This document shows, one piece after another, positions 25,604 to 33,660 of a DNA stretch of 64,000 nucleotides. Within the stretch, counting starts at the first letter, position 1. Each line of letters opens with the position of its first letter. Below the pieces are notes generated by a model. That model was not told where the DNA came from, ran no database searches, and saw nothing but the letters and a program-made list of their open reading frames with translations. The DNA comes from Nocardia concava NBRC 100430. GTDB taxonomy: Bacteria > Actinomycetota > Actinomycetes > Mycobacteriales > Mycobacteriaceae. The stretch lies in assembly GCF_000308815.1 (NCBI RefSeq), contig NZ_BAFX01000133.1, positions 62,001-126,000 on the forward strand, given 5' to 3'. Made by a program: the position numbers and the translations under genes.

Positions 25604-28252
25604 ATCACCCGCCTGCGCAGCGCTGTACCGGAGAATCGCGGCCGTCGCGGCCGCGCCGTACGCGCGGCTCGCGAGCGTAGGACGCGCGGAGGGGAAGTTG
25701 GAGCGGTGGAGCACCGTGATGTCATTGGCCAGCGTCACGGTGCCATCGGCGCGCGTCACCGCGCTGTTGCCGCCGGACTTGGCGGTCAGATCGACCACCA
25801 CCGCACCGGGTGGCAGCGCGGCCAGAGCGGGCAGGTCCAGCAGCACAGGTGCGGGCGTACCCCGTTGTCCCGCAGCACATATCACCAGATTCGGCCGCAC
25901 CGCGGCAATGTACTCGGCGACCTGGTCCGGGCCCAGATCGAGCAGGAACTCGCCCGCTCCATGCGTCAAGGCGGCGGCTCGATGTCCGATTCGGCTGCCG
26001 ATCGCGGTGGGGGGCGCGTCACCGCAGGCGGACGCGGCATCGAGGGCCGCCAGCCCGGCCTGCCCGCAACCGATGACCAAGGCGCGCACCGGGCAATCCG
26101 GCTGTCGCGCACGCAGGAGCTGCCGGCCCTCCCGATACGCCACGCCACCGGCGATGCGGCTCATGGCCGTCAACGGATCCGGTTCGGCCTCACTGACACC
26201 CGAGGCCACGCGCTCGAGGGTCGCAGCCGGGTGCGCGAGCGTCGGGGCCGTGTAGGCAAGAGCCGAGGGCGTATACGCACGGGCTTGGGCCGGGGGCGCA
26301 AGAGCCTTAGGCGTGTGTCCCAGGGCCGGGTGCGTGTACGCATCGGCTTGGGCCGGGGGCGCATCGGCTTGGGCCGGGGGCGTGTGTGTAAGGGTCTGGG
26401 GCGCAAGGACTTGGGCCGGGGGCGCGAGTGCCGAGGCCGGGGGCGCGGAGGTCGGGGCCAGGTGCTCGAACGCCACTGCCTCCACCCCCTGCCTGCCCAG
26501 CCGGTGGATCTCACGGCTGCGCTGCACCGGATCCTGGAACCCGAACAACAGCTGGCCGCTGCGGATCGGCATCGAATCCAGTTCGTACGCCGGTGGTTTC
26601 ACCCATGCCACCAGGTCGGACGCGGTGAAGACCGATTCCGGGCCCGACACCACGCAGGCGCCCGCGGCGCGATACGCGGCATCGGTGAAATCGGCTCGCC
26701 AGCCCGCGCCCTGCTCCACGACTACCCGCAGTCCGCGCCGGATCAAGGTCGCCACATCTTCGGGTGTGGCGGCGACGCGTAGTTCGCCCGCGGCGGTCTC
26801 GCGCAGCACGCCTACCGTTGTGACCTGTGGGGTTCGGGCCGGGATGCGGCGTTCCAGTAGTGCGCCGGAGTAGGTCAGGCCGCTGTCGATGCGTTGCAGC
26901 AGGCGCTCGATGCGGTCGAAGAGCTCCGAGACCAGGTCGGTGCCCGCGTCGCCGGAGGCGCGCCGGGGCGTGGTCACATTGAGCCGCACGCCCATTCGCG
27001 GCGAGCCGGTGCGGTCCAGGGCGACGCAGTCGACTCCCGCGGCCATGAGCAGCAGGTCCTCGAGGTCCGCGCTGGAGCGCACGGCGGCCGCGGACATGAC
27101 CTCGGTGTCGAATTCGAGTGTGAGGAACATGCCGTCGCTGCTGCCCAGCGGGCGCAGCAGCGCGGTGCCGAATCGGGCGTTGACCCCGGCCACCCGCTCG
27201 CGCGCGAATTCCATTCGCTCCCTGAGGATCTTGCGGTTCTGGATCAGGTAGTCCTCGGAGGTGCCCTCGATGGTGGCACGGGCCAGATGCGTGGACTCGC
27301 GCTGGAACGCCACCCGCAGCCGCGACCGGATCGCGGCCAGCCACTGTCTGTCCCCGGAGCACGCCGCACCCAGTTTGCACGGGCCGAAAGCGTTGAAGGC
27401 CTTGGAGTTTCCGGTGATGGTCAGTACCCGGTCGTAGAGCCGGACCGGGCCCTCTTCGGTCGGGACCACGATCGAAGCGATCGGAATATGCCCGTCCACC
27501 AGCAGATCGAACGACATATCGCAGATCACCGGCACCTCGGCGGCCACGAGCACCCGGCCGATCTCGACCAGCTGCTCGACCGTGTAGTCGGCGACCACCG
27601 GATTGCCGGGCAGCGTCAGCAACACCCCGCACAGATCACCCTGTGCCGCATGGTGTTCCAGGGTGCGTGCCAGGGCCTCCGGGTCGATCCGGAAGTCGTC
27701 GTCGGCGGTCACCGGGCTGATCGCCATGCGCAGGCCGTATTTGGTGATGTGCCCGGCCACGCTCTTGTAGTAGCCCTCCGGGCAGACCAGCACCCCGCCC
27801 GGGCGGGCGAGCGTGGCGATCGCCTCCTCCAGCAGCACCATGCTCGAGTACGGGCTGACGATCACGTCCGCGAGATCGATATCGACGCCGGGCATTTCGG
27901 GTGCGGGCTGCGCGATCCGCGCGAACAACCGCTCCGCCGCCAGCCGTCGCAGGATCAGCGGCTGCTTCTTGTCGTAGGGCAGCCCGTCTTCCTGATCGGC
28001 GAACATTCCCCCCGACGCCGCGCCATGACCCGTCATCACCTCCGCCCACGCCGAATTGAGCGCGGCCGCGGCGTTCTCGGCCATAGGCAGCCCGGTCTCG
28101 CCGTGGTAGGCGTCGATGATCCCGTGATGGATCCGGCCCTCGGTCCCCGGAAACCGGCTGGCATTGTCGAGATGGACCCGCGCGGTTCGCTTCCGCTGAT
28201 CGGAGCGGTCCGCCACGTCGAGCGGGTTCAGCGGTACGGCCGGTCGGCTCAC
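25598..28252 (-). CDS. Fusion: PLP aminotransferase + AlaDH/PntA-like dehydrogenase
   Basis: An 884-residue two-enzyme fusion. Residues about 25-455 are a fold-type I aminotransferase: LPGNP (Asn217), PLP-ring Asp245 in VICDMSFD, and the Schiff-base Lys284 in TGNSKAFNAFG. Residues about 478-884 match the alanine dehydrogenase / transhydrogenase-alpha family: GVLRETAAGELRVAATPEDV, VVEQGAG, VKPP (Lys552), the nucleotide-binding VIGCGQAGLAA, VVVDLTAKSGGNS, and SNFPSARPTLASRAYG. An Ala/Pro-rich insert (about 601-680) splits the second part. The GTG start overlaps the stop of the upstream XRE gene (GTGA), so they are coupled. Likely roles are transamination linked to NAD(P)-dependent oxidation or reduction; no membrane transhydrogenase subunit is present. 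Confidence 0.82.
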   Translation of the reverse strand: MSRPAVPLNPLDVADRSDQRKRTARVHLDNASRFPGTEGRIHHGIIDAYHGETGLPMAENAAAALNSAWAEVMTGHGAASGGMFADQEDGLPYDKKQPLILRRLAAERLFARIAQPAPEMPGVDIDLADVIVSPYSSMVLLEEAIATLARPGGVLVCPEGYYKSVAGHITKYGLRMAISPVTADDDFRIDPEALARTLEHHAAQGDLCGVLLTLPGNPVVADYTVEQLVEIGRVLVAAEVPVICDMSFDLLVDGHIPIASIVVPTEEGPVRLYDRVLTITGNSKAFNAFGPCKLGAACSGDRQWLAAIRSRLRVAFQRESTHLARATIEGTSEDYLIQNRKILRERMEFARERVAGVNARFGTALLRPLGSSDGMFLTLEFDTEVMSAAAVRSSADLEDLLLMAAGVDCVALDRTGSPRMGVRLNVTTPRRASGDAGTDLVSELFDRIERLLQRIDSGLTYSGALLERRIPARTPQVTTVGVLRETAAGELRVAATPEDVATLIRRGLRVVVEQGAGWRADFTDAAYRAAGACVVSGPESVFTASDLVAWVKPPAYELDSMPIRSGQLLFGFQDPVQRSREIHRLGRQGVEAVAFEHLAPTSAPPASALAPPAQVLAPQTLTHTPPAQADAPPAQADAYTHPALGHTPKALAPPAQARAYTPSALAYTAPTLAHPAATLERVASGVSEAEPDPLTAMSRIAGGVAYREGRQLLRARQPDCPVRALVIGCGQAGLAALDAASACGDAPPTAIGSRIGHRAAALTHGAGEFLLDLGPDQVAEYIAAVRPNLVICAAGQRGTPAPVLLDLPALAALPPGAVVVDLTAKSGGNSAVTRADGTVTLANDITVLHRSNFPSARPTLASRAYGAAATAAILRYSAAQAGDS
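26282..26384. repeat. 19-bp degenerate repeat in the fusion gene linker
   Basis: GGCTTGGGCCGGGGGCGCA occurs at 26282-26300 and 26345-26363 exactly and at 26366-26384 with its last bases changed; a further partial copy begins at 26410. It encodes the repeated A-P-P-A-Q-A units of the Ala/Pro-rich linker on the minus strand. Such repeats can change copy number by slippage. Confidence 0.7.
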
Positions 28253-29268
28253 CTGGGTTCGCTCTCGGTGCCCGGATCCTCGTCGTTCCACGCGCGGTGC
28301 AGGGCCGCGTGGAATCGGGGACGGCAGTCCTGCTGGTCCAGGCGCTCGAACGCGACCAAACCCGTACTCTCCACGAGATCGTTGACGACCAGCGCCATTC
28401 CGTAACTCCGGAGTTCCCGCAGGTGGTTGAACTTGCGGTGGGCGGCCTGCACATCATGCCGCAGTGTGGAGAAGCGGCTGGAGTCGCGCTCGCGGCGGCG
28501 GAAGTCATAGTCACCGGCCAGCACGTAGCTTTCGTCGACGATGAGCATGCCCTGCGCGTTGGGCGCGAAGTCCCGCTTCACCAGGATCGTCTCGACTCCC
28601 GCCTTGACCTGCTGCCAGAGTTTGTCCGCGTACGGCACCACATTGTCGACGTCGTCGAGCACGTAGACACGTTGCACCGACACCCCGGAGCGTGCCTTGC
28701 TGAGAATCGCGCGGTGGTATTCGTCGCCGATGTCGCCGCCGATGGCGCCCAGTTCGGCGGAGTGGATGGCGCAGATCGACTGCTGCGCCCGGACCAGCAC
28801 GGAAAGCCAGTCGTTGACCGTATTCCACTCCCGCACAACGACACTGCCCGACGGAATCTGGGTCACGACCTCCTCGGCCCGGTCCAGCTGCCGATCGGCG
28901 ATCTCCCGGAGCGGAATGAGTTCGTCGCCGGTGTCCTCGAGCGCGACCAGGCTCTGCCCGAGGCCGATGACGCGATCGGCGATGTCCGGGCTTCGGCCGA
29001 GCAGCTGTTCGAATCGGAACCGCAGATCGCGCAGCGCCTCGTCGGCATCGGTCTCGTCGTCGACGCCGGGGAGCCGCTCCCCCAGCGCCCAGCTCAGCTT
29101 CTCGCGCTGCGCGGACGGTGGCACACGTTTACCGTTCTCGATCTGTTGAATCAGGCTGCGCGAGCACCCGACCCGCAGGGCCAGCGCCTCCTGGGTGAGG
29201 CCACGCTGCCGGCGCAGTCGCTTGACCGTCGCGCCGATAACCTCGTCGTCCGAAGCCGAGCCAGACAT
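28249..29268 (-). CDS. XRE-type regulator with large C-terminal sensor domain (copy 2)
   Basis: A 339-residue paralogue of the regulator at 24578. HTH: TVKRLRRQRGLTQEALALRV then GCSRSLIQQIENG. The shared sensor region includes EWNTVNDW, AIGGDIGDEYHRA, VQRVYVLDDV and FAPNAQGMLIVDESYVLAGDYD. Its TGA stop overlaps the fusion enzyme's GTG, so the regulator and enzyme are one transcription unit. It is divergent from the small protein at 29647. The ATG follows GGGAGACG. Probably autoregulated through the TGACAC boxes upstream. Confidence 0.83.
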   Translation of the reverse strand: MSGSASDDEVIGATVKRLRRQRGLTQEALALRVGCSRSLIQQIENGKRVPPSAQREKLSWALGERLPGVDDETDADEALRDLRFRFEQLLGRSPDIADRVIGLGQSLVALEDTGDELIPLREIADRQLDRAEEVVTQIPSGSVVVREWNTVNDWLSVLVRAQQSICAIHSAELGAIGGDIGDEYHRAILSKARSGVSVQRVYVLDDVDNVVPYADKLWQQVKAGVETILVKRDFAPNAQGMLIVDESYVLAGDYDFRRRERDSSRFSTLRHDVQAAHRKFNHLRELRSYGMALVVNDLVESTGLVAFERLDQQDCRPRFHAALHRAWNDEDPGTESEPR

Positions 29269-29646
29269 GCTCGTCTCCCATCATGTTCCGCTTTTGCCCC
29301 GACGTGTCATGCGATGCCCATCCTAAGCACGGTGTGTCATTTTCGCCATCGCAGGACTTGCAAGAGTCGCCGGAATCTTTTACAAGCCAGGCTAAACGGG
29401 CGAAAGGGCCATAGCTGGCTTGTGGAACCGCGACCGGTTCGGCATCGAACTCGACAATCGAACGCCCGTCGACGGCCAAAGTGCTTGCTATCTACGATAT
29501 CCAGCCCTCTCGCGATCGATACCGCTTAGTTGTAAGCATAATTCGCTTACCAAGTATCTCCAATGAGCAAATCTTCTGACTTTTTGCCATCGATGCCCTG
29601 AAGTATCGTTAGTGCTACAACCAGATTTGAGGAGGTGTCCGACCTC
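29269..29646. promoter_or_regulatory. AT-richer divergent control region with several repeats
   Basis: This 378-bp gap between the second XRE gene and its small partner is visibly richer in A/T than its surroundings. It holds: two direct copies of ATGACAC on the minus strand (within 29303-29310 and 29332-29340); an inverted repeat ACAAGCCAG/CTGGCTTGT at 29382-29390 and 29415-29423; and a second inverted repeat GTAAGC-ATAATTC-GCTTAC at 29532-29550. No open frame with a ribosome binding site was seen. These are candidate operators; which protein binds which site is unknown. Confidence 0.45.
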
Positions 29647-30027
29647 ATGGCCCTCGACATCACCCCCGAGACCGTCCGCAGCGACAAGACGCCCGAGATC
29701 GCGGTTCGCACAACACTCCCCACGGACACCTGGGTGCTCTCCTGGCTCCCGAACCGGTTACTCACCTTCGAGCAGGCCCGCAGCGGCATGGTGCTCGACG
29801 AAATCCTCAGCGATCCCGCGCCCGCCGATCCCGAGCAGGCCCTCGAATTCGCCGAGCTGCGCGCCGCCGAACTCGGCCTCACCCTCCCCGAAGTCGTTGT
29901 GCTGCTGTGGGATCGATACGACCAGCGACCAACCCCGCGCCGATGCGCCGCCACCGGACACCCCCGGTGCCGGCCCGATCGGCGACCTCCCTGGTGCTGC
30001 CGCCCTCCGGGGCGGCACGGGCGGTGA
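29647..30027 (+). CDS. Small W-x-P-N-R-L-L-T protein, short form
   Basis: A 126-residue paralogue of the protein at 23875. Shared core: TWVLSWLPNRLLTFEQARSG and MVLDEILSDP, then a helix LGLTLPEVVVLLWDRYD. Unlike the paralogue it has no hydrophobic C-terminus; from about residue 97 it is Arg/Cys/Pro-rich (RPTPRRC, PWCCRPPG), which may be a degenerated or frameshifted end. The ATG at 29647 follows GAGGAGGTG. Divergent from the second XRE regulator, convergent with the ROK gene. Function unknown. Confidence 0.65.
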   Translation: MALDITPETVRSDKTPEIAVRTTLPTDTWVLSWLPNRLLTFEQARSGMVLDEILSDPAPADPEQALEFAELRAAELGLTLPEVVVLLWDRYDQRPTPRRCAATGHPRCRPDRRPPWCCRPPGRHGR

Positions 30028-30044
30028 CGGCCGGAGGGGTGCCG

Positions 30045-31250
30045 TCACCGTCCGGGGACCACCGCCGGATCGGAAAGGATTGCGCGCCGGGCGAAGCCGA
30101 GCGCACCGGCCACGATGCCGTCCTCGCCGAGAGTGGACGGTGAGATCCGGAGATCGAGACCCGGGGCGAGGGCCCGGCGGCCGCCGAGATCGGCGTCCAT
30201 CGTCGGGGCCAGCCACGGATACCATTCGGCGAGCAGCCCGCCGAGCACGACCTCGTCGGCGTCGAGCAGGGCGGTGATGGACAGGATGGCCGCGGCCAGG
30301 GCGCGGGCGGCGGTCGTCAGAGCGGCCGTGGCGCGCGGGTCGTCGCGGTGCAGCCGGGCCAGCAGTTCCGTTTCGGCGCTCCGTAATCCCCGCTGCCGCA
30401 ATAGATCGGCGAGACCCGCCGCCTCGAACACGGACTCCGGGCCCGCGTAGCAGACCAGGCAGCCGCGGGCGCCGCAGACGCAGTCCGGGCCGTCCATCGC
30501 GACCGGGAGGTGGCCGGGTTCTCCCGCGATGCCATGACTGCCGGTGTGGATGCGACCGTCGAGCACCACGCCGCCGCCGATCCCGGTGCCGGCCTCGATG
30601 AGCACCAGGCCGCGCGAATCCCGTTCCAGGGCGTGGAATTCCGCCAGGGCGGCGGCGTTCGCGTCATTGACCACGTCGACCACCGGGGACACCTCGGGCA
30701 GGCGCGCGGTGATCAGTTCACGCAGGCGGACGGGTTCCATCCAGCCGAAATCCGGTGCCACCACGACGGTTTGGGCCGCATCGTCGCGTACCGGACCGGC
30801 CATCGCCACCACGACCCGGGCGAGCACCGGACCGTCCGCGAGCCGGGCGATCACACCCGCTATGCGGTCGGCCATGGCCTCGGGAGTGCCCGGGGCGAGA
30901 TCGTGCGCCACGGTTTCGCGCCGCGTCACATCGCCTGCCAAGTCGGCGACGGCGATGCGCAGGTGTTCGGAGGTGATCTGGATGGCGGCGACGGCCGCAC
31001 GGTCGGGGACCAGGCGCAGCGGGCGGCCGGGGCGGCCGCGGGTGCCGGAACGCAGGGCGTCGTCCTCGCGGAGCAGACCGCGGTCGGTGAGGTCGGCGAC
31101 GAGGGCGGTGACGGATCCGTGGGCCAGGCCGGTGGCGGCGGCCACCTCGGTGCGGGCGCAGGGGCCGTGGTCGGCGATGTGACGTAGGACCAGACCTAGG
31201 TTGCGGCGGCGGATGGCGGCCGAGTCGGTGGGCGGGGGTGCGGGATCCAC
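30045..31250 (-). CDS. ROK family transcriptional repressor
   Basis: A 401-residue ROK protein. N-terminal HTH: RRRNLGLVLRHIADHGPCAR with GLAHGSVTALVADLTDRG. The sugar-kinase-like part has VLIEAGTGIGGGVV (phosphate loop), the zinc-type motif GPDCVCGARGCLVC and HGIAGEPGHLPV. Such proteins repress sugar-use genes and respond to a sugar or phosphosugar. The GTG at 31250 is chosen because TTGAAA/TAATCT (16-nt spacing) ends 7 nt before it; an ATG at 31289 would lie upstream of that promoter. Divergent from a lipoprotein esterase. Confidence 0.87.
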   Translation of the reverse strand: MDPAPPPTDSAAIRRRNLGLVLRHIADHGPCARTEVAAATGLAHGSVTALVADLTDRGLLREDDALRSGTRGRPGRPLRLVPDRAAVAAIQITSEHLRIAVADLAGDVTRRETVAHDLAPGTPEAMADRIAGVIARLADGPVLARVVVAMAGPVRDDAAQTVVVAPDFGWMEPVRLRELITARLPEVSPVVDVVNDANAAALAEFHALERDSRGLVLIEAGTGIGGGVVLDGRIHTGSHGIAGEPGHLPVAMDGPDCVCGARGCLVCYAGPESVFEAAGLADLLRQRGLRSAETELLARLHRDDPRATAALTTAARALAAAILSITALLDADEVVLGGLLAEWYPWLAPTMDADLGGRRALAPGLDLRISPSTLGEDGIVAGALGFARRAILSDPAVVPGR

Positions 31251-31257
31251 GGGCTCG

Positions 31258-31285
31258 AGATTAGGCTGTCGGATAATTATTTCAA
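31258..31285 (-). promoter_or_regulatory. Promoter of the ROK gene (leaderless type)
   Basis: On the minus strand TTGAAA and TAATCT (31263-31258) are separated by 16 nt, a near-consensus housekeeping promoter. TAATCT ends 7 nt before the GTG at 31250, so the mRNA should begin at or near the start codon. Confidence 0.55.
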
Positions 31286-31318
31286 GCATTGACGTTAATG
31301 GTGGATCAGGGGTTTGGC

Positions 31319-32875
31319 ATGGCCGCGGGACAGATCGGACGACGGACGCTACTGATGGGGGCGGGGGTGCTGGCCCTGACCGCGGCATGCTCGAACGCGA
31401 AGTCCGGCTCGGACACGACACGCCAGGACACGGTCGGCACTGCTTACGGACCGGTGCGGGGCGAGCGGCGCGAGACCGGGGTCGCGTTCCTCGGGATTCC
31501 CTTCGCGCAGCCGCCGGTGGGTGATCTCCGTTTCGCCGCGCCCAAGCCGCCGATCCCCTGGGTCGAAACCCTCGACTGCACCAAGTACGGCCCGACCGCG
31601 CAGGTCAAACAGCTGGCCGAGGTCACCGCCATCCCCGAGCCCTCGATTCCGGGCGACAACATCCTCACCGTCAACGTCTTCACCCCGAAGGCGGACAAGA
31701 CAGCGAAACTGCCTGTCCTGGTGTGGATTCACGGCGGCGGCTTCGTGGCGGGCAGCCCGGCCAGCCCGTGGTACGACGGCGCGGCCTTCAATCGCGACGG
31801 CGTGGTGCTGGTGTCGGTCGGCTACCGGCTGGGCATCGAGGGCTTCCTGCACCTGGACGACGCGCCGGACAATCGCGGCGTGCTGGACTGGATCGCGGCG
31901 CTGAGCTGGGTCCGCGACAATATCGCGACCTTCGGCGGCGACCCGGCCAAGGTGACCGTCGCCGGGCAGTCGGCGGGCGGCGGCGCGGTCTGGGCGCTGA
32001 TGAACACCCCGTCCGCGAAAGGCCTTTTCCGCGCGGGCATTTCGGAATCCGGCGCGGTCACCCAGCCCAATGACCGGGCCACCGCACTGGCCGTGTCCGC
32101 GCTGTTCACCAAGCGGAACGGCCTGCCCGCCACCGCCGCCGCACTGCGCGACGTGAGCAAGATGCAGCTGCAGGACATGGAGGACAAACTGCGCGCCCCC
32201 GGCCCGGACAGCGGCGCCGCCGCCCTGCTCGGCCTGGCGCCCTGGGCGGACGGCACGCTGATTCCGGCGACCAGCGCCGAGGTGCTGAAATCCGGTGCGG
32301 ACCAGGATATTCCGCTGATGATCGGCTTCACCGCGCACGAGTTCAATGCCGCCTCGCTGAGCGGCGAGACACCGGAGATCACCGACGCGACCCTCCCCGT
32401 GGCATTGGGCGCGCTCGGCTTCGCGCCCTCGACCACCGAGGGCTTCCGCCTCGCCTACCCGGGCCTGACCGCGAATCAGATTGCGGGACAGGCACAGAGC
32501 GATGCCATCATCCGGATGCCGTCCTTCCAGGTCGCCGAGATGCGCGCCGGGCGCAACCAGCCCACGTGGCTCTACGAGTTCACCTGGACCTCGAATGCGC
32601 CCAAGTTCCAAGGACAGTCGTTCCACTGCCTGGACGTCCCCTTCGCCTTCGACGTCTTGCGGAAGCAGGGCGTGACCGCCGTCGCGGGCGACAATCCCCC
32701 GCAGTCGCTGGCCGATGCGGTCCACCGGGCGTGGGTGGCGTTCGTGAGCAACGGGGACCCGGGTCCGGCCTGGCCCCGCTACACTCTCGACCGGCGCGAG
32801 ACCATGATCTGGTCCGCAGCACCGCACGTCCAGTCCGATCCGTTCGCCGCACAGCGACCGATCTGGCTGCGCTGA
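31319..32875 (+). CDS. Type-B carboxylesterase, TAT-like lipoprotein
   Basis: A 518-residue esterase. The N-terminus G-R-R-T-L-L-M-G-A-G-V-L-A-L-T-A-A-C combines a twin-arginine pattern with a lipobox, so it is probably a lipid-anchored TAT substrate. Family motifs: GDNILTVNVFTP, WIHGGGF (oxyanion), and nucleophile elbow G-Q-S-A-G-G. A catalytic His is expected in FHCLDVPF. The ATG at 31319 has AGGGGT about 6 nt upstream; earlier in-frame starts at 31298 and 31289 are less likely. Second secreted esterase of this family in the window. Confidence 0.87.
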   Translation: MAAGQIGRRTLLMGAGVLALTAACSNAKSGSDTTRQDTVGTAYGPVRGERRETGVAFLGIPFAQPPVGDLRFAAPKPPIPWVETLDCTKYGPTAQVKQLAEVTAIPEPSIPGDNILTVNVFTPKADKTAKLPVLVWIHGGGFVAGSPASPWYDGAAFNRDGVVLVSVGYRLGIEGFLHLDDAPDNRGVLDWIAALSWVRDNIATFGGDPAKVTVAGQSAGGGAVWALMNTPSAKGLFRAGISESGAVTQPNDRATALAVSALFTKRNGLPATAAALRDVSKMQLQDMEDKLRAPGPDSGAAALLGLAPWADGTLIPATSAEVLKSGADQDIPLMIGFTAHEFNAASLSGETPEITDATLPVALGALGFAPSTTEGFRLAYPGLTANQIAGQAQSDAIIRMPSFQVAEMRAGRNQPTWLYEFTWTSNAPKFQGQSFHCLDVPFAFDVLRKQGVTAVAGDNPPQSLADAVHRAWVAFVSNGDPGPAWPRYTLDRRETMIWSAAPHVQSDPFAAQRPIWLR

Positions 32876-32952
32876 TCCGAAGGGGACGGTTTATCTCCGC
32901 CGCCGCGGGCTACCGTGTAGCTAAGGACATCGAGTCGGATGGATGGTAGGGC

Positions 32953-33654
32953 ATGCAGGTGGCGCAGCGCTGGATCGCACCGGCCGCGGTAATCGTGGCC
33001 TGCGGATTCGCTGCCGCGCCCGCAGCCCACGCCGATCCCGGAGACACGCAGGCGGCGCTCGGCGGCGGGTCGGGGCTGGTGCTGGGCCGGTCCACCAAGT
33101 GCAGCCTGACCACCATCGGCTACGACTCGGCCGGCCGCCTGGTCGGCTTCACCGCCGGGCACTGCGCCGAGGCCGGGACGCCGGTGCGCGGGGAGCAGTT
33201 CCCCGATGCCGGGGTGGTCGGCGTGGTGCGCGACTCGGACGCTCAGCTCGATTACGCGGTGATCGAATTCGATCCGAGCGTGGTGACGCCGCTGCGCACG
33301 GTCAATGGCGGCACCATCGCCGGACTCGCGGCCGCGCCGCCCGCCTGGAGCATCGTGTGCCAGAACGGGCGGACCAGCGGCGTCGGCTGCGGCGTGGTCT
33401 GGGCGTCGAGCCCGGTCGGTTTCATGGAGCAGGCGTGCTCGAGTTACGGCGACTCGGGTGCCCCGGTCACCGCTGGTGACCAGCTGGTCGGGATCGTGTC
33501 CGCTCCGCTCATCAGTGACACCCGGGTCCTCCGCTTCAGCTGCACCGACGCGAACAATCCGATCCACACACCCGTCATCGCGGTCGCCTTCGACACCGTG
33601 CGGGCGGCGGTCGACGCGGGCAAGGGCGTGGGCAGCGGCTTCCAGCCGATCTAG
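32953..33654 (+). CDS. Secreted S1 family (chymotrypsin-like) serine protease
   Basis: A 233-residue exported protease. The signal peptide ends near AAHA (about residue 27). The catalytic triad is complete: His70 in FTAGHC, Asp100 in AQLDYAVIEF, Ser168 in SYGDSGAP. Cysteines at 50/71 and around GVGC and QACSSYG fit the disulfides of bacterial S1 enzymes. There is no long pro-region, so it may be made without a chaperone-like propeptide. Its stop is 6 bp from the convergent aminotransferase gene. Confidence 0.9.
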   Translation: MQVAQRWIAPAAVIVACGFAAAPAAHADPGDTQAALGGGSGLVLGRSTKCSLTTIGYDSAGRLVGFTAGHCAEAGTPVRGEQFPDAGVVGVVRDSDAQLDYAVIEFDPSVVTPLRTVNGGTIAGLAAAPPAWSIVCQNGRTSGVGCGVVWASSPVGFMEQACSSYGDSGAPVTAGDQLVGIVSAPLISDTRVLRFSCTDANNPIHTPVIAVAFDTVRAAVDAGKGVGSGFQPI

Positions 33655-33660
33655 TCCGGC

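Noticed and set aside
26215..26460. Repeats resembling a CRISPR array
   Set aside because: The 19-bp units are irregularly spaced, GC-only and in frame within a coding region; there are no unique spacers of constant length and no cas genes.
29907..30143. Continuation of the second small protein in another frame
   Set aside because: I looked for a frameshifted membrane segment like that of its paralogue; none of the frames between residue 97 and the ROK gene gives a hydrophobic stretch.
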